Positions 27,167 through 35,512 of a stretch of 64,000 nucleotides of DNA are shown here, in pieces; within the stretch, counting starts at the first letter, position 1, and each line of letters opens with the position of its first letter. The translations under genes and the position numbers were made by a program. The notes under the pieces are model-generated. The model searched no databases and had not been told where the DNA came from. It saw nothing but the letters and a program-made list of their open reading frames with translations. Origin of the DNA: Flavobacteriales bacterium (GTDB lineage: Bacteria > Bacteroidota > Bacteroidia > Flavobacteriales_F > PHOS-HE28); contig JADJLR010000002.1 in assembly GCA_016710015.1 (NCBI GenBank), positions 372,001 through 436,000 on the forward strand, written 5' to 3'.

Positions 27167-28351
27167 TTATCGCCGGGGTCCGGCGATGGCCGGTACGGAT
27201 CCTTCTTCGCGGAAGAAATCCAGTGTATTCAGATCCACCAAGTGGACATCCGTATAGTAGTGATGCAGGATGTCCGTGTACACCTTTCCTTCCATGGCCA
27301 TGCGCATGGCACCCTCTTGGCAAAGACCAACGCCATGACCGAAACCGCGACCTTCCAAGTTCACGTGCTCCCCTTCGGTATGCACCGTGAAGTAGGTGGA
27401 ATTCAATTTCCAGTCTTCTCGCACTTGCTTCAAGGGGATCAATGGCCACCTATTCCCCAAGTAGATATCACGGCAGCCCGGCACATAGTTCAGGTAAGCG
27501 CCGAAGTCCCCGCTTCGCACATGGAACTTCCTTACCAAGTAGCTGGTCCATTCCTTCCGGGTGAAGGTCCGCTTCCAAGTGGCATGGGGAGCCGCTCTGC
27601 AAAACTCGTCCATGGTGGAGCGTAGGTACGGTTCCTGTTTGGTCCATAGATCCTCTGCGTTGATGGTCTCTCCGCCACAATTGCTGTGGAACAGCGCATG
27701 GATCAATTTGATGTCTGGATCGACCAGCACCATACCGCGTGTTTCTTCTACGGCTTTCTTGATGCTGTCCTGTTTGCACTGTCCCCGATACACTTGGCAG
27801 TGGACGGCATCACAGAGTTCGAACCCATCGGCCACGTGCTTGCGGTGGTTGCACAAGGCGTAGGTACGGCAGCTCACGCTTTGCAACTTGTAATACTCAC
27901 CGTTGTGATCCTTGCCCGCTTCGGCTTGCACCACTCCCGCAGTGTAAGCTTCCAAAGGCACTGCATTGACGAGTTGCATGGCGGTGCCCTTCACGCTGAT
28001 CACCAAGGATCCGGGGTAGGTGCGCTCCGCCATCTTGCTGTCGACCACACGCAGCCGCAGTCCACTCGTTTCCATGCGCGGCACCAGTTCGATGCGTTCC
28101 TTGGCCATGAAGGTCAGACCCAATGATCGGGCACTGAGCGTTCGCCCGGAAACGTCGATCCTCAAGCCGTCGTTCACCAGGATCTCGCCTTTACGAACCC
28201 CATCCGCAAAGACGGTACAGGGGCCTTTCGCGCTCATCACCATCACCGCATGAACGGTCTTGTCGCGCAGGACCCCAATGCGGACCACACGCTCCTGGGC
28301 CACCAGTGAGCAGGCGAATAGAATGGAGCATACGAACGCGGTAAGGCGCAT
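27167..28351 (-). CDS. SpoIID/LytB-domain protein
   Basis: The ATG at 28351 yields a signal peptide (MRLTAFVCSILFACSLVAQ) and a 394-residue protein. A SpoIID domain spans about residues 120-330, with the conserved VPLEAYTAGVVQAEAG, LQSVSCRTYALCN, FHSNCGGETINAEDLW and GHGVGLCQEGAMRMA. In Bacillus, SpoIID is a lytic transglycosylase acting on glycan strands denuded of peptide; in Gram-negative bacteria related proteins are likely peptidoglycan-modifying enzymes in the periplasm. It lies 26 bp downstream of lpxB. Start: the frame is open to 28414, but the extra 21 codons would bury the signal peptide. Confidence 0.88.
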   Translation of the reverse strand: MRLTAFVCSILFACSLVAQERVVRIGVLRDKTVHAVMVMSAKGPCTVFADGVRKGEILVNDGLRIDVSGRTLSARSLGLTFMAKERIELVPRMETSGLRLRVVDSKMAERTYPGSLVISVKGTAMQLVNAVPLEAYTAGVVQAEAGKDHNGEYYKLQSVSCRTYALCNHRKHVADGFELCDAVHCQVYRGQCKQDSIKKAVEETRGMVLVDPDIKLIHALFHSNCGGETINAEDLWTKQEPYLRSTMDEFCRAAPHATWKRTFTRKEWTSYLVRKFHVRSGDFGAYLNYVPGCRDIYLGNRWPLIPLKQVREDWKLNSTYFTVHTEGEHVNLEGRGFGHGVGLCQEGAMRMAMEGKVYTDILHHYYTDVHLVDLNTLDFFREEGSVPAIAGPRR

Positions 28352-28377
28352 ATCGGGGCCGAAGGTACCGGGGTGGT

Positions 28378-28674
28378 CTACCTGGCTTCCCCTCCGCCTT
28401 GTAGACTTATCCACACCGCATTGGCGACGCGTGCAGAAGCCCCTGGCCCTCCCAACATTTCGCGCAATTGCTCCAGATCGCTCAAGAGTTTCTTCCGATC
28501 GGGCCCTTCCGCAGCGATCCGTTCCAATTGCTTGGACAGCTTCTCTACGGTGAGTTCACTCTGGATCAATTCGGTGACCACCTCGCGATCCATGATCAGG
28601 TTGACCAAGCTGATGTACTTGATGTCCACCAAGCGTTTCGCGATCCCACGTTGAGCGCACTGCCACTGTAGCAA
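28378..28674 (-). CDS. lpxB: lipid-A-disaccharide synthase LpxB, C-terminal piece (frameshifted)
   Basis: From about 28645 downwards this frame reads IAKRLVDIKYISLVNLI and MDREVVTELIQ, which is the conserved end of LpxB. The piece has no valid start of its own; the first dozen codons (LLQWQCAQ) are out-of-frame sequence of the front part. It ends at 28378, 26 bp before the SpoIID-domain gene. One base inserted in the ggg/ccc run at 28645-28647 rejoins it to the N-terminal piece (VGIAKRL). The complete protein would be about 400 residues. Confidence 0.85.
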   Translation of the reverse strand: MLQWQCAQRGIAKRLVDIKYISLVNLIMDREVVTELIQSELTVEKLSKQLERIAAEGPDRKKLLSDLEQLREMLGGPGASARVANAVWISLQGGGEAR

Positions 28675-29579
28675 ACCACTTCCGGCACACCGAACAGGGC
28701 GGTTTCCAAGGTGGCCGTTCCGCTGGTCACCAAAGCCGCGTGTGCATGGCGCAGAATGTCATAGGTGCGGCTATGCACCACAATGTTCGGTGCGGCTCCG
28801 ATGCCTTCGCAATAGACCTCGTCCGGGACCGAAGGAGCGGCCGCTACCACGAAACGGTATTCGGGGAAACGACCCGCCACAGCGACCATCAGGGGCAACA
28901 TACGTGTGATCTCCTGCCTCCTACTTCCGGGCAACAACGCCACCACTGGCCGTCCATCATCCCCCGGAAAAGGCTCCAACTCGGTTCGTCCTTCTTGCTC
29001 GATGGCATCCAACAACGGGTGACCCACGAACTCCACCTCCATGCCGTATTTCGCATACCACTCCTGCTCGAAAGGAAGGATCACATACATGCGATCCACC
29101 ACGCGCTTGATGGTATGGACCCTGCCCTTCTTCCACGCCCACACTTGCGGACTGATGTAGTAGTGTACAGGGATCCCTTCGGCATGCGCCCATTCCGCGA
29201 TGCGCAGGTTGAAGCCGGGATAATCGATCAGGATGATCGCATCCGGCTTGAAGGAGGCGATGTCCGCCTTGCACGCATCGATGTTCCGTAGGATCGTTCG
29301 GAGGTTCATGATCACCTCGGTGAAACCCATGAAGGCCAGATCGCGATAGTGCTTCACCACATCGGCACCGGCCGCAGCCATCCGATCCCCTCCCCATGCT
29401 CTGATCTTGAGAGGCGAGTAAGGAGTGGCGAGTGACGGATCCGCACGGCTACTTACCCGGAACAATTCCCGAACGAGATTCCCACCGTGCAGATCACCAC
29501 TCGCCTCGCCCGCAATGATGTACAATCGCTTGCCGCGATCGACCGATCCGCTTTGCGTTGCGCGTGGCATCAGATCCAA
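28596..29579 (-). CDS. lpxB: lipid-A-disaccharide synthase LpxB, N-terminal piece (frameshifted)
   Basis: LpxB makes lipid A disaccharide from UDP-diacylglucosamine and lipid X on the inner membrane. The front carries LYIIAGEASGDLHGGNL, the GGD motif near residue 64, YISPQVWAWKKGRV, VGHPLLDAI, the donor-binding LLPGSRRQEI and SGTATLETALFGVPEVV, all typical. After YSGSALNV the frame leaves the family and stops after 13 more residues; the conserved end continues in the next frame. LpxB is normally essential where lipid A is made, so the indel is more likely a sequence error than a true knockout. A 14-residue insertion (SSRADPSLATPYSP) lies near residue 45. ATG 29570 is an alternative start. Confidence 0.88.
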   Translation of the reverse strand: MDLMPRATQSGSVDRGKRLYIIAGEASGDLHGGNLVRELFRVSSRADPSLATPYSPLKIRAWGGDRMAAAGADVVKHYRDLAFMGFTEVIMNLRTILRNIDACKADIASFKPDAIILIDYPGFNLRIAEWAHAEGIPVHYYISPQVWAWKKGRVHTIKRVVDRMYVILPFEQEWYAKYGMEVEFVGHPLLDAIEQEGRTELEPFPGDDGRPVVALLPGSRRQEITRMLPLMVAVAGRFPEYRFVVAAAPSVPDEVYCEGIGAAPNIVVHSRTYDILRHAHAALVTSGTATLETALFGVPEVVCYSGSALNVGSRNAWWTSSTSAWST

Positions 29580-29899
29580 CCGAGCTTGGTCAGTTCATCG
29601 ATCGCGATCACGGGAACGATGTAGAGTGCATAGACGAGCATGGCCAGGATCACACCACGCATGGTCTTCTGCTTGCCCATTCGATCGAAGAGGAAGAACA
29701 GGAATGCATCGGCAATGAGGCTGATGCTCACGATGCGTGTGCGGAACTCGGAGGTCCCAAGAAAGAGGTCGTTCACGAACCAAGAGATGTCATACCACGG
29801 ACGGATCGCGGTGACGTAAATGCCTCCATACGCGAAGAAGCCCAAGACCGGTGCCAGCATCCCTAATACGAACCCCAAGAGCTGACTATCCGAGCGCAT
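29570..29899 (-). CDS. small membrane protein between surE and lpxB
   Basis: The 109-residue protein has three likely membrane helices: about 7-29 (LLGFVLGMLAPVLGFFAYGG), 54-71 (IVSISLIADAFLFFLF) and 80-98 (GVILAMLVYALYIVPVIAI). I recognise no function, but genes of this type sit between surE and lpxB in several Bacteroidota as I recall. It starts 14 bp inside the end of surE and ends 10 bp inside the start of lpxB, so the three are probably cotranscribed and translationally coupled. Confidence 0.75.
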   Translation of the reverse strand: MRSDSQLLGFVLGMLAPVLGFFAYGGIYVTAIRPWYDISWFVNDLFLGTSEFRTRIVSISLIADAFLFFLFDRMGKQKTMRGVILAMLVYALYIVPVIAIDELTKLGWI

Positions 29900-30665
29900 G
29901 GTCCCACGTGTTCAAGTGTGCGATAGCGTGATGTGCCGTCATGTCGAATTGCGTGGGGACGATGCTGACGTAGTGATGATCCACGGCCCATACATCCGTA
30001 TCCTCACCTTGGTCCTCGCTCCTGAATTCGCCTCGCAACCAATAATACTCCTTGTTACCCGGATCAAGGCGCGTTTCAAATTCATCCTCCCAATTCGCCT
30101 TGGCTTGGCGGCAGACCCGCAAGCCTTTCAACGGCTCCCCGTTCGCTTTCGGTACGTTCACGTTCAAACAGGAGCCGGGTGTCAAGCCATCGTTCAACAC
30201 ATTCCCGACCACGGAGCGGATCACCGGTCGCACTTGGCTGAAGTCGGCTTCGATGGAATGGTCCATCAGGCTGAATCCGATGCTCGGGATGTTCTCCATG
30301 GCACCCTCGACCGCCGCGCTCATGGTGCCGCTGTACAAGACGTTGATGCTGATGTTGGCACCGTGATTGACACCGCTGACCAACAGGTCCGGCTTGTTGC
30401 CACCGAGCAGTTTGTAGATCGCCAATTTCACACAATCCACCGGCGTACCTGTACAGCTCCACGCTTCCACGCCATCCATGAGATGCACGCTCTGAAGGCG
30501 CAAGAAGCTGTGGATGGTGATCGCATGGCCCATTGCACTTTGCGGTTTGTCCGGTGCTACGACGAGCACCCGACCGAAAGGCTTCATCTCCTCCACGAGG
30601 GTACGAATGCCCGGAGCGAAGATGCCATCGTCGTTGGTGACCAGAATGAGGGGTTGTTCCTTCAT
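29886..30665 (-). CDS. surE: 5'/3'-nucleotidase SurE
   Basis: SurE is a cytoplasmic metal-dependent phosphatase acting on nucleoside 5'- and 3'-monophosphates. The start at 30665 gives MKEQPLILVTNDDGIFAPG, with the metal-binding Asp pair in the family's first motif. SAMGHAITIHSFLRL and LLVSGVNHGANIS (metal-binding Asn) are also family signatures. At 259 residues it has the normal length. The frame is open upstream to 30761, but the additional residues do not belong to the family. A TAGCTTTG -7 element lies 6 bp before the ATG, so the transcript may be leaderless. It heads a block with the small membrane protein and lpxB. Confidence 0.93.
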   Translation of the reverse strand: MKEQPLILVTNDDGIFAPGIRTLVEEMKPFGRVLVVAPDKPQSAMGHAITIHSFLRLQSVHLMDGVEAWSCTGTPVDCVKLAIYKLLGGNKPDLLVSGVNHGANISINVLYSGTMSAAVEGAMENIPSIGFSLMDHSIEADFSQVRPVIRSVVGNVLNDGLTPGSCLNVNVPKANGEPLKGLRVCRQAKANWEDEFETRLDPGNKEYYWLRGEFRSEDQGEDTDVWAVDHHYVSIVPTQFDMTAHHAIAHLNTWDHALG

Positions 30666-30671
30666 GGGCCG

Positions 30672-30679
30672 CAAAGCTA
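30672..30679 (-). promoter_or_regulatory. -7 element of the surE promoter
   Basis: Read on the minus strand the sequence is TAGCTTTG, an exact match to the Bacteroidota consensus TAnnTTTG. It ends 6 bp before the surE ATG. I see no good TTG at the -33 position. Confidence 0.5.
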
Positions 30680-30788
30680 TGGCCCTGTGCGCATGTGAAC
30701 AGGTGTCGATGTGGACAGGCCTTAAGGTACCTCGAAGAACCTCACTCCTACCCCGTAACACGAGATGAGGACCGACCGATCGCGGATC

Positions 30789-32666
30789 TCAGCGCTGTGC
30801 CATGTGCAGGCTCCACCAATTGGCCAGCGCGAAGTGCGGCCAAAGGCGCATCCCTGTAACACGACCTGCTGCTAGCTCCTTGCGGAACGGAACGGAATAG
30901 ATCCTTAGCACATCATCCATCGCCAGGATCAACTCGCGTTGTTTCAACGCCTCCTTGGTATTCAGCACTTCGTGCAACGGTATGGTGAAGCCCACCTTCT
31001 GGCGATCGATGATCGACGCAGGCAACGATCCCCGTGCGAACCGCTTCAGTGCGAGCTTCTCCCCTTCCTTGCCCACCAGCAAGCCGGTCTTCAACCGCAT
31101 ACTACGTTCCACCAACCGGTGATCCAGGTACGGCACGCGTGCCTCTACAGAAGCCGCCATTGACATACGATCCACGCGGGCGAGCAGGTTCTCGGGCAGG
31201 CGGAACTGTAGATCGAAGGCGCTGAGGCGTTGCAGCAGATCACCGTTGCGGCACTCGGCCGCGTCCATGTGCTTGCTCACCGTGCTGTACGGATCACGAG
31301 CTTCTGCCAGATAGGCGGCATTGAACACATCGCTCTGCTCGTACTGGCAAAGCGCATCGTTGCCACCCCAGATGATGTGCTGGCCACGTGTGTAGCGCTT
31401 CATCCAGGACACCCAATCGGGCTTGCGGCCCTTGAGCACGGGTGCGCCCATGGCCAGGTATGCTTTCCAAAAGACCTTCGGCACGTGGTGCAACATGTTG
31501 TTGACCCGGTGTGCGTCATGCCAATGGCGGTAACCGACGAACAGTTCATCGGAGCCTTCGCCACTGAGGCATACGGTAACCCCCTCGGCACGCGCCTTTT
31601 CGGAAAGCAACAACAAGGGTCCGCACGCTTCGTTGGCGATGGGCTCGTCCAGGATGCGGAACACGCGCTGCTGGGCTTGCAGATACTCCTCTGGCGAAAT
31701 GGTGATCGTGTGGTGGCGCGTGTTCAGGTGATCGGACACCATCCGTGCGTAGGCCAGTTCACTCGTATAACCGGGCACACTGTCATCGAAGCCGATGCTG
31801 AAGGTGTTGACGCGGCGCCCCTTGGAAGCCAAGGCCGTGACCACCGAAGAATCGAGGCCACCAGAGAGGTAGGTACCCACCTCCACATCGGCCACCATCT
31901 GCAGGGCAACAGCTTCCTCCAACAGGTCCATGCAGGAGCGCTCATCGTCCAGGTCGCGCACTGTTCCCGTGGCGATCAGCGGATGCCAGTACCGCACCGG
32001 CTCCGGACGACCATCGCCCGCGAGTTCGAAGTAGTGGCCGGCCGGCAGCTTCTGGATGCCTTCAAAAAAGGTCGCCGTGCCTTCCACTTGGAAGAAGTTG
32101 AAGTAGCCCGCCAGTTCCGCACGGTTCACACGGCGCGATGCGAACATGGCCTTGGGCTCGCTGGCGAACGTGAGCACCCCATCGGTATGGTGGTAATAGA
32201 ATGGCTTGATGCCCACCCGATCGCGCGCTGCGAAAAGAGTGCCTTCCACGTTATCGATGAAAACGAACGCGAACATGCCATTGAGGCGCTCCAGACAGCC
32301 CTTGCCCCACTGGATGCAGGCGAAGAGCAGTGTTTCCGAATCCGAGTGATCCGTGCGGAAGTCATGGCCCAGACGCTCCAGCTCGGTTCGCAGTTCGTGG
32401 TGGTTGTAGATCTCGCCGTTGAAGACCATCCAATACCGTCCATCCGCCGTGGACATCGGCTGGTTGGCATTCGCCGCGAGATCGAGGATCGAGAGCCGGG
32501 CATGGGCCAGTTGCCATTGCACACGCGTTGGCGGTTGCGGTAATGTGGATGAGCGCGTCGTGACCAGTGCATCCGGCCCACGGTAAGAGAGCCGTGCGAT
32601 ATCGAAGGTCTCAAGCGCTGCAGCACGATCCCCACGCCAGGTGATGGAGCCCGCTATGCCACACAT
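30789..32666 (-). CDS. asnB: asparagine-synthase-like glutamine amidotransferase 1
   Basis: This is a two-domain amidotransferase of the AsnB family. Residues 1-200 are the class II glutaminase domain, with nucleophile Cys2 (MCGIAGS), RLSILDLAANANQP and VFNGEIYNH. The C-terminal domain binds ATP through YLSGGLDSSVVTAL and has CLSGEGSDELFVGY and RVPYLDHRLVERSM. It makes asparagine in the standard family, but when next to glycosyltransferase genes such enzymes may amidate a sugar acid. Here a GT2 gene lies 22 bp upstream on the same strand. It is 625 residues long, like the second copy at 37562, from which it differs clearly. Free asparagine synthesis and glycan amidation cannot be separated from sequence alone. 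Confidence 0.9.
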   Translation of the reverse strand: MCGIAGSITWRGDRAAALETFDIARLSYRGPDALVTTRSSTLPQPPTRVQWQLAHARLSILDLAANANQPMSTADGRYWMVFNGEIYNHHELRTELERLGHDFRTDHSDSETLLFACIQWGKGCLERLNGMFAFVFIDNVEGTLFAARDRVGIKPFYYHHTDGVLTFASEPKAMFASRRVNRAELAGYFNFFQVEGTATFFEGIQKLPAGHYFELAGDGRPEPVRYWHPLIATGTVRDLDDERSCMDLLEEAVALQMVADVEVGTYLSGGLDSSVVTALASKGRRVNTFSIGFDDSVPGYTSELAYARMVSDHLNTRHHTITISPEEYLQAQQRVFRILDEPIANEACGPLLLLSEKARAEGVTVCLSGEGSDELFVGYRHWHDAHRVNNMLHHVPKVFWKAYLAMGAPVLKGRKPDWVSWMKRYTRGQHIIWGGNDALCQYEQSDVFNAAYLAEARDPYSTVSKHMDAAECRNGDLLQRLSAFDLQFRLPENLLARVDRMSMAASVEARVPYLDHRLVERSMRLKTGLLVGKEGEKLALKRFARGSLPASIIDRQKVGFTIPLHEVLNTKEALKQRELILAMDDVLRIYSVPFRKELAAGRVTGMRLWPHFALANWWSLHMAQR

Positions 32667-32688
32667 GTGTGAATTGATCGCCCGCTCA

Positions 32689-33624
32689 TCACGCTTCCCG
32701 TTGGGTCTTGCCCAACATCGTCTTCATCCGTTCAGCCCCCTTGAACCCCAACAGGCGATAGGCCCAAATGTAGCCCTTCGTATTGAGGCCGCCCGGGAGT
32801 GGCTCGAAGCCCGAAGGCTGTAGATAGCGCTTCCAAAGCTCCATGGCTTGGTCCGGATCGTACGGGTACAACATGCGCAAGCCCCCGAAGAAGGCCTGGT
32901 GGATACGCTTGAGTTTGTCCGGGTGCGGAGCACGCTTCCTGAAAGCCCTCAGCATACGTACCTGAACATCGACCAGCGCACGCCAGCGGCGCGCAGCCGC
33001 ACCTTGCGAGATCTGCCCGGAAGCGCGTTCACGGACCACCGTACGATCGCCAGCGAGTTTCTTGAATCGGGCCTCGGCCTCGTACAGGCGCAACATCAGA
33101 TCATACTCCTGGCTGCTGGGCAGGCGTTGGTCCCATCCGTTCACCTGGATCAATTTGGCCGTGCTCCACAAGTTGGCGCACGTGTTACCAAGGTTGCCGG
33201 CCATCAGCCCCACCTCTATCTCATCGTCGGGTACCTTCACATGGCGACCTCCATCGATACCTACGAAGGTGGCACTCTCATAGAGCACATCGGCATTTTC
33301 GGCAAGGGCCAGTTGTTCCGTGATCTTGCCCGGCAGAAGCAGATCATCCGCATCGAGGAACTGTACCCACGGTGTGGTGACACGTGCCAGTGGCCGGTTG
33401 CGCGCTGCTGATGCGCCCCGAACTGGTTCGTGCTCCACCACAACACGCAGATCAGGATGCGCCGTACACCAGCGTTCGATGGCCGGCACCGTACCATCCT
33501 TGGAACCATTGTCCACGCAATACACGATCTCCACCACAGGCCCTTGTGCCAGCACCGATTCCAGACATTCGCCGATATAGGCTTCCACATCGAAACAAGG
33601 AATGATGACCGTTACCTTCTGCAT
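32689..33624 (-). CDS. family 2 glycosyltransferase
   Basis: The 311-residue protein has the GT-A fold start MQKVTVIIPCFDVEAYI, then DNGSKDGTVPAIERW and the DxD-type metal site QFLDADDLLLPGKI near residue 95. The region WDQRLPSSQEYDLMLRL near 165 corresponds to the acceptor-side ED motif. No membrane segment is present. Donor and acceptor are unknown; with the amidotransferase gene next to it, a role in a surface polysaccharide or LPS side chain is likely. A TAGCTTTG element precedes the start by 16 bp. Confidence 0.88.
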   Translation of the reverse strand: MQKVTVIIPCFDVEAYIGECLESVLAQGPVVEIVYCVDNGSKDGTVPAIERWCTAHPDLRVVVEHEPVRGASAARNRPLARVTTPWVQFLDADDLLLPGKITEQLALAENADVLYESATFVGIDGGRHVKVPDDEIEVGLMAGNLGNTCANLWSTAKLIQVNGWDQRLPSSQEYDLMLRLYEAEARFKKLAGDRTVVRERASGQISQGAAARRWRALVDVQVRMLRAFRKRAPHPDKLKRIHQAFFGGLRMLYPYDPDQAMELWKRYLQPSGFEPLPGGLNTKGYIWAYRLLGFKGAERMKTMLGKTQREA

Positions 33625-33640
33625 CAGCTGAACCGGGGCG

Positions 33641-33648
33641 CAAAGCTA
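33641..33648 (-). promoter_or_regulatory. -7 element upstream of the GT2/asnB pair
   Basis: Read on the minus strand this is TAGCTTTG, a perfect TAnnTTTG match, 16 bp before the GT2 start codon. The -33 element is not clear. It would serve the GT2 and amidotransferase genes together. Confidence 0.45.
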
Positions 33649-33845
33649 TTGGATGCAGGTGGATGGGATGTCCCGCATCTCGCAGTCCCGCATTATTGCG
33701 GAATACTGGACTCCGTCGTGCGGGAGCCGTCGCGAGGCGTATGGCGAGTTGAAATGTTGGCGGGTTGTGGGTTGCGGTAAGTGGAGTGACCTTTGTGCGC
33801 GACCAACACGTAAGGCATAACCCGTCAACTCGTAACGCATTCCCT

Positions 33846-34223
33846 ATGAAACAAGCCATCTTTCCCCCCAACGCTGCAAAACCGATCGCACCTTACACAC
33901 CGGCGATCCTTGCCAATGACACCCTCTACTTGAGCGGACAGATCGCCCTGGACCAAAGCGGCGAACTGCAGATCAGCGATATCGATACGGAGACCCGGCA
34001 AGTGATGGAGAATCTGGGGGCCTTGCTGAAAGCAGCGAACATGGATCACTCGCACTTGGTGAAGGTGACCATCCTACTGAGTGATATGGCGCACTATGCC
34101 GCCGTGAACGAGGTGTACGGCAGCTACTTCAGTGACCTACCGCCGGCACGCGAGGCCTATGCGGTCAAAGGATTGCCACGGGGCGTGAACGTGGAGATCA
34201 GTGGAGTGGCGTGGCGGGGATGA
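33846..34223 (+). CDS. ridA: RidA-family reactive intermediate deaminase
   Basis: RidA hydrolyses reactive enamine/imine intermediates released by PLP enzymes such as threonine dehydratase. The ATG at 33846 gives a 125-residue protein, the usual length. Family marks are PIAPYTPAILANDTLYLSGQ, ENLGALLKAANMDHSHLVK and the C-terminal PPAREAYAVKGLPRGVNVEI with the substrate-binding Arg and terminal Glu. The frame is open upstream from 33765, but those codons precede the family N-terminus. It stands alone and converges with the DoxX gene, whose stop is 6 bp away. Confidence 0.92.
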   Translation: MKQAIFPPNAAKPIAPYTPAILANDTLYLSGQIALDQSGELQISDIDTETRQVMENLGALLKAANMDHSHLVKVTILLSDMAHYAAVNEVYGSYFSDLPPAREAYAVKGLPRGVNVEISGVAWRG

Positions 34224-34229
34224 TCCGGC

Positions 34230-34643
34230 TTAGCGGAAACGCCAAGCCCTCTCTTTCAGCAAACTCAATGCGAAAGCACCTGCCGCCGCGCTGAACACCG
34301 AATAGTCGAATGCCCCCTTTACACCGGTGGAGAAGGTCATGGCCAAGGCGAACAGGAGCAGGAGGATGCCACTGGCCTTTGCGACCATCTCGGTACGGTA
34401 ACCGATGATCAGGAGCACCGCCAACACCACTTCCGCGACAGTGGCCGCCCAACCAACTGGTCCAATGAGCGAGGCTGGTAGCCAGGGGTTGATCATGCCC
34501 GTGTAGTCCACGAAAGCGGACCAATTTCCCCACACGGAAACCGCTGCGCTCCAACAACCAAAGCGATCTGCTACTGCGGATAGGAAACCGGCCGCAAGCG
34601 CCAACCGAAGGAATGCTTCGATGATGCGTTCTGCGAACTTCAT
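34230..34643 (-). CDS. DoxX-family membrane protein
   Basis: The ATG at 34643 (MKFAERIIEAFLRLAL) gives 137 residues with about four membrane helices: 8-25, 58-75, 80-95 and 103-122. The pattern of GPVGWAATVAEVVLAVLLII, then a loop and AKASGILLLLFALAMTF, matches DoxX/DoxD-like proteins. Their role is mostly unknown; some are tied to thiosulfate oxidation or redox control. The open frame extends to 34940, but that part overlaps the esterase gene and is not hydrophobic. It lies 35 bp downstream of the esterase and may be cotranscribed. Confidence 0.8.
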   Translation of the reverse strand: MKFAERIIEAFLRLALAAGFLSAVADRFGCWSAAVSVWGNWSAFVDYTGMINPWLPASLIGPVGWAATVAEVVLAVLLIIGYRTEMVAKASGILLLLFALAMTFSTGVKGAFDYSVFSAAAGAFALSLLKERAWRFR

Positions 34644-34678
34644 GCGGTCACTGATTCCGTATCCTGATCCATCGCCCG

Positions 34679-35512
34679 CTACTTGGTTTCCGGTTCGCTG
34701 AGCCATCTGAATCCATCCATCACCGCTCGATGCAGAATGTTCGCATGGTCGAATAGGGGCAGGTACCGATAACCTACACGGATGCCTTTCTCCTTGCGGA
34801 CCTTTCGGGTCAAGGCCTGTGCTGGGCGCACCATGTTCTTCCCCTCTTTCCCGACCGCGATGAACACTGTCTTTGGAATGTGATCCGCATGGCCAACGAA
34901 TGCCGGCTCTTGCTCCAAGAGTGAACCTCCATCCCACCATAAGCTTGGGCTTACAATGAGGTAGCGCGTGAAAAGTTCTGGCCGTTTGAACAGGACTTCC
35001 GTTGCGAACAACCCACCCAAGGACTGACCGATCAGCATGCGATCGGCGCCAATGCGGTAGTTGCCTTCTACGAATGGAATGAGCTCATCCCCCAAGAACC
35101 GCAAGAAGGCAGCGGAGCCACCGGTGGTGGGGAATTGTTCTTTGTCCTTTGCAATGGATGTAGGGAAGGTGAAGTCCCGCTTCCGGTCCACATTCGCGAT
35201 CCCAACGACAATGCTCTCCGGCACCCAATTGATCCATGGATATGACGCGAATTGGACAGCCCCACTCACATGGATGAAGTCCTCTTCCGCCGAACCATCC
35301 AGTAGGAATATGACCGGATAAGCAGCGACCGTGTCCGCGCTATAACTATGCGGCAGGTATATGTTCAAGACGCGATCCTCACCGAGCACCTGTGATCGGA
35401 TGGTCTCCGAAATTCCGAATTGAAAAGGCTCCGGCCCGTGCACACGCTGCGCAACGAGTGCTGTTACGCTCAGAGCACCACCCAACGCTAGGGTCAGGGC
35501 TAAAGCCTTCAC
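34679..35512 (-). CDS. secreted alpha/beta-hydrolase esterase (PF00756-like)
   Basis: I chose the GTG at 35512, which overlaps the upstream stop as GTGA and gives a signal peptide (KALALTLALGGALSVTALVAQ). The nucleophile elbow is MLIGQSLGGLFA; the acid/His region near LPLFDHANIL supplies a catalytic His. LNIYLPHSYSADT and YPVIFLLDGSAEEDFIH match the esterase D / enterobactin-esterase-like family, whose Bacteroidota members often deacylate sugars or siderophores. Substrate is unknown. Frame is open upstream to 35674, but that part overlaps the membrane-protein gene in another frame and is out of family. Confidence 0.82.
   Translation of the reverse strand: MKALALTLALGGALSVTALVAQRVHGPEPFQFGISETIRSQVLGEDRVLNIYLPHSYSADTVAAYPVIFLLDGSAEEDFIHVSGAVQFASYPWINWVPESIVVGIANVDRKRDFTFPTSIAKDKEQFPTTGGSAAFLRFLGDELIPFVEGNYRIGADRMLIGQSLGGLFATEVLFKRPELFTRYLIVSPSLWWDGGSLLEQEPAFVGHADHIPKTVFIAVGKEGKNMVRPAQALTRKVRKEKGIRVGYRYLPLFDHANILHRAVMDGFRWLSEPETK

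Noticed and set aside
31230..32543. Long plus-strand open frame opposite asnB
   Set aside because: It is antisense to a clear AsnB-family gene and has no protein-like motifs.
33660..33845. Inverted repeats gcgagttga/tcaactcgt and cccgca/tgcggga upstream of ridA
   Set aside because: Short, imperfect and widely spaced; could arise by chance, and I see no regulator site family that fits.
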